Below the pieces are notes generated by a model. That model searched no databases and had not been told where the DNA came from. It saw only the letters and a program-made list of their open reading frames with translations. A DNA stretch of 64,000 bases from Rotaria sp. Silwood1. Lineage: Eukaryota > Rotifera > Eurotatoria > Philodinida > Philodinidae. Positions 48,727-61,256 of the stretch are shown here, one piece after another. The stretch is taken from positions 124,001 to 188,000 of the forward strand of contig CAJNOP010000227.1 of the NCBI GenBank assembly GCA_905250075.1. Reading direction: 5' to 3'. The first letter of the stretch is position 1. Each line of letters opens with the position of its first letter. Made by a program: the position numbers and the translations under genes.

Positions 48727-48849
48727 TAATAATAATAATTATTTTCTTTTTTGTTTTGTTTTTATGGTGAAAGTTTTTATGATTTTTATTTTTTGTTTTT
48801 TTCAGATAACATATGTCACGAAAACACGAATATTTTTGATATCTATCAA
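48727..48849 (+). promoter_or_regulatory. Very short head-to-tail intergenic gap with splice acceptor
   Basis: Only 123 bp separate the TMEM180-type stop from the USP start. TTTGTTTTTTTCAG ends at 48805, 79 bp after the stop. This layout would fit a dicistronic transcript resolved by spliced-leader trans-splicing. A short upstream ATG at 48812 opens a frame of only eight codons. Confidence 0.5.
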
Positions 48850-51800
48850 ATGTTTTGTTTTAAAATGGTAATATTTAACTATTATTATTTATTTTTAATC
48901 AAGTTTGTTAACAAAATTTAGGGTCATGGCGTTTCATCCGATACAAATGGTCATACGATCGCTGACTCGAATTCAAGTGAACATTATCTTGGTCTTGTAA
49001 ATGTATGTATTAAGAAAGAAATTGAAATTATGTTGCATATGTCTTTCCTTTGTTATGAAGGTGACGAAATTAGGTAGTTAGAATTCCGCTATAGTATATT
49101 ACAATGCGTTTCGATGTATCGATAAGATAGAGTTTGATTGTTTTTTTTTGCAATATAACGTCACTGAATTATGAATAGAATGACAAGAATACTATTCAAA
49201 ACATGATCGTCTATCAAGATAATTAAACTCATATTAAATAGAACAAAGAAGTTTCAGAAAGAATAATGATTTATTACCCAATAAAGACATATTTGCCATT
49301 ATTCAATATATGACTGTCTATTGTTTGTTTTTTTCCTATTAATGAATGTCATACTTCAGACTCGGAGACAACTTGATGTTTATTATTTTTCCATTATCTA
49401 TATTTAGTTACATTTCAAAGATAAAAATATGATTCTAATTTACCATTTAGTATAATATACACCATGCTGATGGTAGTTTACTAGTGAGAATAAACATACC
49501 ATATGGATACTTGGAGGATTTAATCAGTCTCAATGTTTTGACCTAATGTATATATTGAATAATGGCAAAAGAATAAAGATAGTGCAAATAGATTAAATAT
49601 GAGTGTTATAAAAAAAAACGGCTACATCCTAATTGTTGCCAATAAAGGAAAAATATTCTCAAAGTGGAATCAGAAAATCAAAATGTTTTCATTTATAATG
49701 AATATGATTCTTTTAAGATATGTCGAATGTTTTTGAGCTTGTTCTTTGTGTATTCGAATCATTTTTCGATTCTTAAATTGACTGTAATAGTCACCTGTAT
49801 AATTTGTTAGTTTCTAATCGAATGTTTCTCTGTAAACAAGTTACCTACACTAATCATCTTACTATATCTATTTTTGTTTATTTCTATAAAGCGAACATAT
49901 TTTTTCCTTCAATTAACAATTAAAGTTCGTAATCAAGAAAAATTTTCAATGATCAGATAAAATCAAAAGTTTTAATCCATAATCAATTTCGATTTTGTTC
50001 TATATGATATTGAGTTTAGTCTTAATAAGATAAGAGTAATTGATTTTGTAAGCAAAATTATCTTGTGAAGATCATTGTTCTTTTTTTTTTCTAATTTACT
50101 TTTAGTTTGGTAATACGTGCTATTGTAATTCGGTGATTCAAGCTCTTTATTTTTGTAAACCATTTCGAGAACATGTTTTAAATTATCGTTTAACACAAAA
50201 AAATAAAAAAGATAATTTATTAACATGTCTTGCTGATTTATTTCATATGATAATAAATGGTAAAAAACGAACTGGTGCATTACAACCAAAAAAATTTATT
50301 AATAAATTACGAAAAGAAAATAGTAATTTTATTCTATAGGAGATGATTAAATTTAAAATTTAATTTTTCTTTTTTTATTAAGCCATTTTTGATAATGATA
50401 TGCAACAAGATGCACATGAATTTCTTAATCATTTACTAAATACTTGTGGTGATATTCTTCTTGGTATAAAAAATAAAAAAAAAAAAATTTCTATTTTAAT
50501 ATTTATTAATTAAATTATTTTATTTTATTTTAGCTGAAAAAAAAGAAGAAAAAGATAAACATGATAAACAACGTTATAAATCAATTAATTTTACTATTAA
50601 TAATAATGATGAACAATATAATCGAATAACAGCATCAATTAATTTAAATATAAATAATGATATAACTACAATTCATAATTCATTAATTGAAGAAACTTGG
50701 ATACATGAACTTTTTCAAGGAACACTTGTATCAACGACTAAATGTCTTAATTGTGAAACGGTATTTAATAAACTATTACTTTTATTTAAATAGAATTATC
50801 TTTAGATTGTAAAACAAATAGTATAATAATTCTTGATATACCGTTGTTTTTCTATATGAATACTGTTAACAATCGGATCATTTACAATGAATTCTGATGA
50901 TGCATATATATTATGAATAGTGCTGTAAAAATTTTTATTAGTAAAATATATTCTAAAATTGTTGATTAAATTCAATTTTCTCTAATAAATAATTTCGAAT
51001 TTGGATCGAAAATATTCTCTGCAACCGTTCATAACTTAGCAAGAACTCTATTCAATTGTTTTATGTGAATGTAGAACTATTCACATAAAATGATTTTCTT
51101 GTAGTTCTTCAATATATTTCGCAATGCCAAGCTCAAATGTCGAGATTTCACAAAATTTAGATTTTCTAGAAAATTCAACACTCGAAAATAAAAGTTTCTT
51201 TTAGAATCAATCTTAAGAGAAGCACCTAAGTTCTTTTGTTCCTTTCTTCCACAGGAAATGACAAAAAAAGAACTGTTTTTATAATTTTATTAAAATGGAT
51301 GTAGTTCCGTCAAAAATTGTCCTAGAAAATTAATTGATCTTTTACTCCATGTGATCAAACGTGACCTTTACTTGAAAGTTTTGAGTGCTAAAAAAATTAG
51401 ATTTCTAATTCTTTAGAGATTCTGAATTTCGACGATTTCATTTTTTTCAAATATTTCTTGGAAATAAATTTCTCTATTCAAATCATTATTTCAATTCTTT
51501 ATATGAGTTACCATTTTGTGTTAAATCTGTATGATCAATTTTAAGAGCTATTACATGATTGTTTTTTCGATTTGGTCTTAAACGACTTCAAAAGAAAGGC
51601 TATTTCTAATTCAAACTTCTGTCATTTATCTCGTACTGGAAGACAATGAAATAAAAAGTTCTTTTCGAAATGTATTAATATTACAAGTATCTCTAAAATA
51701 GAAATCTGAATAACTAATAAAATTCTTTATGAAATGCACTATATGTCAAGATTTCATGGTTGAATGATGCGTAAAAATTTGCTAGAAACTCCAATACTGT

Positions 51801-54007
51801 GATTTTTAGGTCACAAAATATATTGTTCGGGTTCAGCTTTAAATAATGACATCTGAAAGAGTACCAAAATTCGGAATAATATGACAGATCGATACGGTCT
51901 ATGTAACCTTCAATTATAATACTATAAGCATCATAAAACACGAAAACAAGCGAAATTTATTTAAATTTCTTTTGTGCTGCTTGTAACATCATTAGTGACG
52001 ATAGTCAGAAAGAAAAAAGCTTGATGACCTCGCACATAGTCCTGTTTAAAGTCAATGCATACCATGATTTTGAAGATCTTTTAGAGAACATTTCATATTG
52101 TCCAGCTATGAAACCTTAATATATATATATTGCGCATTTGATATTTAAATCACTAATTATGTTTGAGTTGAATATTCGGCATTATAGAAAAAATTAATTT
52201 TAAATAGTACTATATATAAGTGATTCCGTTCGTTAGCGAGATAATTTCACAAAATAAATATGCTTATATCTTTTGACTTGAGCACATTTCTTTGAAGTAA
52301 TTCTTTCGTAACAGTTGTATATTCAGTTACTCTTTTTTAATATTACACAATCTTGCTGAAAATTTCATCACAAACAGTCTATGACATAAAGTCTATTCTG
52401 AAATTCTGGAACTTTTCCTTCATATGATTAGAGAATGATTTACTCAATACACTTCAATTAACTAATTAATTATAATTAAGTGTGAACTGAAACAGCTAAT
52501 ATTTTTACTTACATTCATGGTTAAAGACTTTTTATACATTTTTGTGATTTCGGCTTTTTTTTTTCAACAAATTTTAACTTTCTAGTTTGTTGTTTACTCG
52601 GTATGCCTTTCATTTATTTTAGGTAAATAGTAAAGATGAAAATTTTCTTGATCTATCAATTGATGTTGAAGAAAATACATCGATAACAACTTGTTTACGA
52701 GTATTTAGTAATATTGAAACATTATCTGGTGAATCAAAATATTATTGTGAAACATGTAGAAGTAAACAAGAAGCAACAAAAAGGTTAAATTAATTAGTAA
52801 TCAATATATATATATATATTTTATCTTTCTATTCAATAGAATGCGTATTAAAAAATTACCACGTATATTAGCACTTCATTTAAAACGTTTTAAATATTTT
52901 GAAGTTTTTAAACAATATAAAAAATTATCTTATCGTGTTGTTTTTCCATTTGAACTTCGACTTCTTAATACGGTTAGATATTCAAAAAAAAGAAAACTTT
53001 TTTTTTTCATAAGAATTTTTCTTTTTTCTCTAGTCCGAAGATTGTACAAATAGTGATCGTATCTATGATCTTGTTTCATTAGTTGTTCATTGTGGTATAG
53101 GACCAAATCGTGGTCATTATATAGCTGTTGTTAAACGAGATGGTTCTTGGCTTGTTTTTGATGATGAAACGGTTGATGTAAGGATTTCTTATTTGTAATT
53201 AGCTGAAGGATATTATCAGATAAACTCATTAAAATCAACTATTCCCTTAGGTTCCACATGCAATATATTAGAAAGATAGAACATAAAATTCTACATATAT
53301 CTGTATAATTAATTTTTACTTTGATGACTAAAAAACAAAAAAAAGACATTTTTCGAAGACTCAATAGTCTCAAGTGATCTATCACTTTTGGATAATAACT
53401 ATGGTAACGATTATTTATTCTTTAAGACACTAAATATGAAAATTAATATTGTAGATTGATGTTTTTTTTTTTTCATGCTTTACAAAAATTGATGTATGAA
53501 TCATTTTTATCAAGTTAGTTTATGCAAAGTGAGAGAGGTATGATATCACACTTGTTTGACTCTACATAAATTAATTCATAAACATGATTAATATGTCATT
53601 TTGTAGAGCATGAAAAACGATCTCAATCTAGAATGTTTGTTTTCGTATTGAATTTGCAAAAACAAAGAAGAAGAAGATTATCATTATCACAAATATTATT
53701 CAAAACTTGGCAAGTCAAGTCTGATTTGACTTGAGGACAATTTTTTGCATTCACCAAAACAAAAAATAAATATATAAAAACGTGCAAAGTTTCATGCTTC
53801 ATCTTTCTAATATACTGAATGTGAGCCCTTAAGGGAATGGCAGATTGCCGATCTTATCTGATTGCATCTTTTCATATTATAACTTTTTTTTTTTCTTTTT
53901 AGCGTCTTGATCCGTCCAATTTTGAAGAATTTTATGGAGTTTCTCATGATCTGGGTCGACAATCAGAAACTAGTTATATATTATTTTATGAAAGTCGAGA
54001 TGTTTGA
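48850..54007 (+). CDS. USP46: USP12/USP46-type ubiquitin carboxyl-terminal hydrolase
   Basis: Nine exons (48850-48867, 48922-49002, 50106-50322, 50383-50463, 50534-50760, 52623-52783, 52840-52972, 53034-53177, 53903-54007) give 388 residues, with every phase closing. The Cys box is [13 protein letters not shown] with catalytic Cys38. The His box is GPNRGHYIA with His334, and an Asp-Asp pair follows at 349-350. Zinc-ribbon C-x2-C pairs (CLNC, CETC) are present, as is [15 protein letters not shown]. It is close to animal USP12/USP46, cysteine proteases that remove ubiquitin and act with WD-repeat partners (WDR48/UAF1, WDR20). It cannot be assigned to USP12 or USP46 separately, since invertebrates usually have one. 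The first exon is tiny (six codons), so the N-terminus is the least certain part. Introns 2 (1.1 kb) and 5 (1.9 kb) have no recognised content. Confidence 0.93.
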
Positions 54008-56388
54008 TCACAAAGCATGAATAATATACTCATTTTTTTTTCATGAATCTCAAAAATATTTTATGGTTTTAATTTTGCATAGACAAATTTATACTAGCCA
54101 AAGATCAAAACTATAAATAATTTTATTTTTTCTCTTTTTTTTTTTTTTTTCTTTTTTTCTTTATTTGAAAAAGAAAATGACAGTATTATGTCAGTCTACA
54201 TAAACAATAGCTAGTAAATAATTTTTTTTTCTATATTACTTGAATTTTTTCAGTATGAGTGACAATTTAGATTTGTTTTTCTTGTTTATATGCATGTCTG
54301 TATATGTTTTATTTTGTTGTTTTTTTTCCTCTTATATAAATCAAATATAGATATTATCTATAAAATCTAACAAATCAGAAAATACATTCCGTCTTATTTA
54401 AGAAAGATGGTCAGGTTATGCTAATAAAAATCCATCTATCATTTTATTTGCTGTTCTATTTCCGCACGTAAATAATTCTTCTCGACTTGTTGAACGTATA
54501 GTTTTTTTTTCTTTTATGACAAAACGACAATACAGAAAAACCAAGTAATAATCAAATATAATGAATAGAATAGAAAATAATTTTAATTGAAATTTTTCTT
54601 GTCGGTCATTTAACTAGTAGAAAAACAAAGAAAACATTTGTTTCGAATAACCATAATTCTATTCATTCATCAATTATGATGACAAGAGAATGAATGAAAA
54701 AAAAACACATTCTTTTAGTTCTCTATTGTAAGAAAGCCGTGACATAAGAGAAAAGTTCTGGAAAAAAACATTCCAATCTTGTCTATATACATTGGTAAGT
54801 TCCTGTAGGACATAATAACATTGTTAAGATTTTTTTTTTTTTCAATTGTTTCATTCAGAATATTTTCATATAAATATAAGACTACATTCATATTCTACAA
54901 ATGAAGAAAAAAACCAATATTACTATTTTATTATTATTATATTCTATTTGAAATTAGAGCTTGACATTTCTCTAGAAACTATTTGTTCTTGATTATTCAA
55001 TTGACGACAGTCAATATCAGATATAAATGGGTCGTCGTAAGCATTTTTCAGAATTTTTTGAACACTGAAAATCATATCTATATAGAAGTATTTTCTAAGT
55101 TAAAATTTATTAGTGAGTCATGATATTTTACGGAAAGAAATTTTCTCGATTATGTAAAACAAATAGGAATTCCGAGATTTGTTTCATTATCTTTAGATCT
55201 GTGAAGACATAGATGATGCTGAAATTCACTAAAATAATATAAACATTGAGACTGAAATTTCGATACATTTACATTAAACTTCACCAAAACCAATATAGTA
55301 CTGATTCATTAACACTAATTGGAAGAGAGATACTAAAATATTAACAATGTCAAAGTATTCACTTATTCTTTTTTTTTTATAGTTTTTATCCACAAAATAA
55401 GAAAATTAACATGAGTACGTCTATACTTTTTAAAACAATCTGAATAATCTATAATTTTAAATGATTATCCGCTTTTTCTTTTCTGTATTTAGTAAATGTC
55501 AATGTAAGCGGTTTTTTTGTATGACACGTGCATGAGGGACACGATATTGAAAACTTTCAATAAACTTTTATTTTCAATTTATTTAAAGTCATTAGATACA
55601 ATACATTGAATTATCTATGAAAAATTATTTTCTCGATTTTTGAAAGCAAGTTTTTCTTGCAAATATTGGAAAAATGACTAAATTCTAAATCAAATGAGTA
55701 GAAATGTCTATTATTGAACATATGTTAATATTTTATTATTTTTTCACTTTGTAGATATGATGATCTTGTGATCTTGCAAACAAAATTGATCAAAAAAAAA
55801 CCATATGCACATGCGGTGGTTTTTTTTTGGGGGGGTTAATTTTGTTTGCAGAATCACGATATAACTCTTATAGCACTTTACAAAGTGAAAATAATAATAA
55901 TAAAATATTTACATATTTTTTATAATGGACGATTCTACTCATTGTATTCAGAATTTATTCTAGTTTCCAAAAATTGGAAAAGCAATTTGTTGTAAGTAAT
56001 TCGATGCGCTCTATCCAATTACATTAAATAAATTGAAAATAACAATTTACTGAAGTTTTCAATTTCCGGCATCTTATAAGAAAGCAAAACAGAAAAAATT
56101 TTTAGGCATACTAATATATAACATCGTTCTTATTCTCGATATCGCCACGGGCATTCTAACTTTTGTATCCTAAAAAGAATGGCGCAGAAGTTAACTAGAA
56201 AACTCGTTTCCGGAATGATACTAATGCAAAGTCTTCATTGTTTTCGATTATTTTTGCATTAATTTTTCATTATTGTAATTGTCGTTATTATCTTTTTTTT
56301 TTCTCTCTAGCTTATATAAAATAAATAGTTGTTTTTTTTTTGCATTGTTCTTTTCTTTTTGTTTTTGCTTCCTCTAATAGAAAGTTAT
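54008..56388. other. Non-coding region between USP and GPCR genes
   Basis: AT-rich with long oligo-T/A runs. An inverted repeat lies at 55548-56061. A pyrimidine tract ending CTCTCTAG at about 56302-56310 and another ending CCTCTAATAG at 56380 precede the GPCR start. Confidence 0.45.
55548..56061. repeat. Diverged inverted repeat upstream of the GPCR gene
   Basis: The left arm (55548-55790) and right arm (55833-56061) share, inverted, TTATTTTCAATTTATTTAA, ATGAGTAGAA, ATATTTTATTATT-TTTCACTTTGTA and TGCAAACAAAATT. The centre holds a G-run. Arms about 230-240 bp, clearly diverged; probably an old foldback element. Confidence 0.7.
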
Positions 56389-57399
56389 ATGATGAATAAT
56401 CTGAGCAATAATGGTATTATAGACAATACAAGTATTTATTTATCAATATCAACAATAGAAAAAACTAGTTTATTTATTCTTATTTTATCTATACTTTTAT
56501 TTATTGTTCTTTTAATTGGTCTAATTGGAAATATACTTGTTATTTATGTTGTATTAAATTATGGTCTATTAAAAACAGTTACAAATATATATTTATTACA
56601 TTTAGCTTTATCAGATGTTATTTTTTTAAGTGGTGTACCATTTTTTATTTCTTCAATTATAACACATTCATGGTTATTTGGAAGTTTTGCATGTAAAATA
56701 TTTTTTCTTACACAAGGTGTTAATCAATATACATCTATTATTATTTTATCATTATTATCATTTGATCGATATTTAGCTGTTTGTCATGTAGCTAAATCAA
56801 TAGCATGGCGTTCACGTTTTAATCCAAATATACTTATTATTTCAATATGGATACTTTCATTTATATTAATGTTACCTATTATTTCATTTACAACACTAGA
56901 AGAAACATTTGAATCTGTTGTTCAATGTACAATAATTTTACCATTATTTCAATCACGTACACCTTATTTTGTATATGTTGCATATACATCATCAATAACA
57001 TTTTTCTTACCACTTACTTTAATGACTTATTTTCATATAAGAATAGTTTATCGTTTACGAAATCAACTTCCTAGACAACATAGTCGTTCACGTTTATCAA
57101 TGCGTGCACGACGAAAAGTAACAATATTAGTTTTAACTGTTATTAGTGTACATATAATATGTTGTACACCTTATTGGACATTTCAAATGTTTGCAACAAG
57201 TGAATTATTACCACAAACAAGTTCAATACTTATTCCAATGTCAAGTTTAACACAATTTCTTTTATTTGTTAATTCATCAACAAATCCTATTTTATATGCA
57301 TTTATTAGTGAAATATTTCGTGCAAGTTTTAAACGAGCTTTTCATTGTTGTTTAAAAACAAATAATAATCATATTATACAACATAAAGATCTTGATTAA
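56389..57399 (+). CDS. Rhodopsin-family GPCR, somatostatin/allatostatin-C-receptor-like
   Basis: One coding exon, 336 residues, seven hydrophobic helices. Two N-glycosylation sites lie in the short N-terminus (NLS, NTS). Diagnostic for the somatostatin/opioid/AstC group are KTVTNIYLLHLALSD in TM2 with GVPF after it, and QGVNQYTSIIILSLLSFDRYLAVCHVAKS-x-x-W-R over TM3. The disulphide pair is Cys in FACKIF and Cys in VVQCTI. TM7 has NPILYAF, followed by a CC pair for palmitoylation. TM6 reads C-C-T-P where C-W-x-P is usual. I chose ATG 56389, eight nt after an acceptor (CTCTAATAG), over the non-ATG extension to 56329. It probably binds a neuropeptide and signals through G proteins; the ligand is not deducible. 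Confidence 0.85.
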   Translation: MMNNLSNNGIIDNTSIYLSISTIEKTSLFILILSILLFIVLLIGLIGNILVIYVVLNYGLLKTVTNIYLLHLALSDVIFLSGVPFFISSIITHSWLFGSFACKIFFLTQGVNQYTSIIILSLLSFDRYLAVCHVAKSIAWRSRFNPNILIISIWILSFILMLPIISFTTLEETFESVVQCTIILPLFQSRTPYFVYVAYTSSITFFLPLTLMTYFHIRIVYRLRNQLPRQHSRSRLSMRARRKVTILVLTVISVHIICCTPYWTFQMFATSELLPQTSSILIPMSSLTQFLLFVNSSTNPILYAFISEIFRASFKRAFHCCLKTNNNHIIQHKDLD

Positions 57400-60300
57400 A
57401 TTAAATATTAATAATATAATCAACTGAAAAATGAATTATTTTCAAAGAAACAGAAATTGATGATCCATATATATATATATATTTTGTTTTGATTTGAACT
57501 ACAGAAACTTATATAAATTAATGTAATAGACAATATTATTTCTTATCATCTTTCAAGTCTATCTCTATTCTTTATGATAAATACAGTCAAATTCAATCAT
57601 TAATAATAAAATAAAATGTCGAATTCATTACAATCATTTGAATAAATTTCTTATACATATTTTTATTCAATAGACTTTACAGAAGACAAAAAAAAATATT
57701 TAAATCTTTTCTTTTTATTTTCAATCATAATGTAGAAATAATTACTAGTATAAAACTAGTATAAAGTAAATCTATTACCTTATTTATTCAGAAATTGAAT
57801 TCTTGACAAATATATGGTGATCTATTTAGTCCTCTCATGTAGTAAGAGCGATGATATTAGCAAATATTAAAAATATTCACGTGTTACACCTTGCATTTTT
57901 ATTTTTTTGAGTATGACGTTTTGATTTTTGTTTTTCTTCGCATATGTCGTTTTTCTTTCTCCTATGTTGTATAAATATTTATTTAACAAAATTCTGTTTT
58001 CTTTCACTATGGATTTGTCATATTGTTACCAACTTATGTATACATATATATATATACATTCTAGTTACTTCTCGACTCGCCTTTTAGTTCTGTTATAATT
58101 ACGTCGATTCTTTTTTTTTTGTTAAATAAAATCAAACATATGATTTGCATAGGCAAGATTTCTTGATGAAAATAATTGTTAGTAATATTTCTATTGTGTT
58201 ATGATAAAATTTAAAATGAAATTTATTTTATAAATAAATCACGAAAATTTAATAATATATAATGAAAAATTAATAATTGTTAAAGTTCTTATCTCTTTAT
58301 GTTAAAAAAACGAACAATAAAAGTGCATAGAACATTCTTTCTATGTCAACGATCAAAGTCCAAATGTCATCAGTTACTTACATTTGATACAAATGTATGC
58401 ATTGACAAAGTGTCATACATTTTGATTAGTATATTAACTGAGATTTATTTATGACAAAAAAAAACGTGAATCTTTTTCATTTATATTATTGACATATATA
58501 TTTATAAAATATTAATTTTATAAGTTTCAAAAGAAAAAAAAAAAAATTATATTTCTATTTAATTATATTCTAACAATATTTCTATGCATAATTATAAAAT
58601 CAAATATGATATATCTTAAAAATTATTTCAAAAATATCATAAGAAAAAATTTTTTTAATGTTCGATAATTTAATAATGAAATATTTTTGTTTTTTTTTCC
58701 TGTCATATGACACTTATTTGAAACTATCTAAAATAAGAATTTCGAATGACCATCATTCATTCTTCACATCAACTGTTGAAATTAATGCATAATGGCTAGT
58801 TTTTTTTTTTTGGCAATACATGTTATGCTATGTCAACCTAAATGTTAGTAAATAAAACAAATTAAAGTTAATTGATTTCTCATAGCAGTCAAATTTTTCA
58901 AATTATTGAAGCTAATTGCCAATTTTTCTGGTTTTGTTTTTGTAATTAGCGAACTATAATTAATTAATATTTTTTTTTTTTGTGTTTAAAATGTTTTTAT
59001 GCAAATGACGTCTTTCTTTCTATTTAAAATCGAGTCAATTTATATAAAGATGATAATATTTAAAATATGTCTTTTGTGTTTAATATTATAGTTTAATATT
59101 CTTTTCATTTATCAGCAATTTTCGATAAATTATTTTTTTTTTTTAATAGTCTTTTTTCTTATCTATTATAAATAATTTCTTCAGACTCATTTGTGTTAAA
59201 TATCAAATGACATTTTATTAAGATAATCATCGTTAACATATATTCAACGATATTATGAAATTAGTAAACAAAATGAAAAATAAATAGTTATACAAATGAT
59301 CTATGTCCTATTTTGTTATTTAATAATAATTATAAAGAAAAATGAAAGTTGTTTAAAATAAACATTTTTTTTTTTTGTTTGATAACTTTTTCTTAATAAA
59401 ACTATGTAATTAGTTTTGTATTCATTATAGAAAAATTTCAAATATAATTCAGTACAAATTTAAATAAAATTATGATTATATATCATCATGAACAAGAATA
59501 ATATCATAGTATGAAAATTCGTACGTAGTCTACATCAAATATTTTCATCATTCATTTGAAATATAGAGACAGAACTAATTATTGGATTGATATAAAAAAA
59601 AACTTTTAACTGTATAGAGAAAAAAATACACCTAGATTTCATACAGATTTACCTTTTCTTTTATATTTTTTTTTTCATACATTAAACAGCTATGTCAACA
59701 TGAAATGTAATGTCCTTGAGTGACATAAACATTCTATATGCATGGGCACATTTACATATACGACGCCCAAAATCAAGTATACCTTTATAATCGAGTATTT
59801 TACCTGTATATGTATATGTATGTTTGACATTTGTCAAAAAAGTAATTGCTTTCATACATACATTAGAGAGAAAGAGACCAGGCAAAACGGAAAAATGTTA
59901 TTTTAGGATACCAGTCGAGATATTTTATGGGAAGAGAAATATATTAACATCGTTTTTTCTTCTCATACAAAATTTTGCTTGAAAACCTTGAGAAAGATAC
60001 AACATATATATATACGTATATATATATAATATCAACATATCTTGTTGGATACAAAGTTTTAAAGAGCTTGTTAAAAGAAAAAATACAATTGAATATTTGT
60101 TACATGCTCCGCAGGTCAAAGCAAATACTATTGTATGCATATAACGATCGTTGCAGTTACTTTCAAGGAGAACAGAAAAAAAAGTGCGAAAGAATCTTAT
60201 GGAGAAAAAAAACATCGAAAGCTGGTGGCCCGTTTTTCTATTTATGTCAATAAAAACCTCGTTTAATTTTTCTGGTTGTATAAGTTGTTTATTTTTTTTA

Positions 60301-60548
60301 AAAAAAAAAAGTAATATTTTATAAAAAATATAACTAAAAATAATGAACAATATTGCAAGAGAAAAATGAAATGTTCTAAATAATATTTTCTTTCAAACAC
60401 TAGTATAATATTATGTTATCTTACATATGAATCCAACAACCACAGAAAAAAAAAGCAACAACAAAACTAACAGTCAATCATTCATGTTAAAAAAAAATAT
60501 TATACAAAATAATGAGAAAAAAAAAACATATTGAGATTACATTTATAT
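57400..60548. other. Non-coding, very AT-rich intergenic region
   Basis: It contains TA microsatellites (57467-57482, 58041-58060, 60003-60030) and many oligo-A/T runs. The short open frames at 59682-60350 show no family resemblance, and several are translations of oligo-T/A. The right end is the 3' flank of the minus-strand bZIP gene. Confidence 0.45.
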
Positions 60549-61256
60549 TTAATTCATGAAGAAATCATTTAGATCACCATTGACAATCATATTTGATAAT
60601 GATTCAGGAAAATTTTCTACTGGTTCAACAATTAATGAATTAAGAAATGCATCATCAAAATCGAATTCAGCTATTTTATCATTTATTATTGTGCCATTTT
60701 GTTGTGAAGATGTTGGAAAATTGTCTAATGGAAGATAAGATGTTAAGTCAATATCAGATATTGTAAATGAATTTTGTACATTCATATTAGGACACATTTG
60801 TTCATGAGTCATAAGTCGTGTTTCTAAATGAAGTTTTTGATGTTGAAGTGTTTGAACATCTTCTAATAATTTTTCTTCTTGTTTTTCTAATTTACTTATT
60901 TGATCCAATAATTGTTGTTCAACATTTAATCGACTTACACGTACACGTTCAGCAGCAGCACGATTACGTGCACGTCTTACATCTCGTTTTTGTTCTTCTT
61001 CTGGTGGTAATTTTTCATATTTTGAACGACGACCAGTAGCTAAAGTTGGTGCTGGTCTTTTACGTGGTTTGACTTTAATAGGACCGAATGAAATAGTTTC
61101 ATTATCATCATACGATGTACGGCTGTTGTCTGATGAATAAGTTGCATATGGTTCAATTTTAGGAATTGAAGGAGTTGGTGTGGGATAACGATCCCCTGAT
61201 TGACCTTTGCTCACACACATGAGAAGTTGATCTATTGGTAATAAATTTGATCGCAT
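60549..61256 (-). CDS. Fos-like bZIP transcription factor
   Basis: A single exon of 235 residues on the minus strand. The bZIP spans about 84-150: PPEEEQKRDVRRARNRAAA, then leucine-zipper heptads (L113-type spacing through QQLLDQISKLEKQEEKLLEDV), ending with a His-x-x-x-Cys just after the zipper, as in Fos. Fos proteins dimerise with Jun and bind TGACTCA. The basic region keeps Asn98, Ala101, Ala102 and Arg106, but has Val105 where Fos/Jun have Cys (or Ser). A GRRSKYEKLPPEEE segment precedes it as in animal Fos. The acidic, Phe-rich C-terminus (FDFDDAFLNSLIVEPV, ending DLNDFFMN) looks like an activation domain. Upstream sequence carries AP-1 and CRE-like sites and a TATA-like box. Assignment to Fos rather than ATF3/BATF is likely but not certain. 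Confidence 0.82.
   Translation of the reverse strand: MRSNLLPIDQLLMCVSKGQSGDRYPTPTPSIPKIEPYATYSSDNSRTSYDDNETISFGPIKVKPRKRPAPTLATGRRSKYEKLPPEEEQKRDVRRARNRAAAERVRVSRLNVEQQLLDQISKLEKQEEKLLEDVQTLQHQKLHLETRLMTHEQMCPNMNVQNSFTISDIDLTSYLPLDNFPTSSQQNGTIINDKIAEFDFDDAFLNSLIVEPVENFPESLSNMIVNGDLNDFFMN

Noticed and set aside
59682..60350. Open frames on both strands
   Set aside because: Overlapping low-complexity translations in AT-rich intergenic sequence with no family support.
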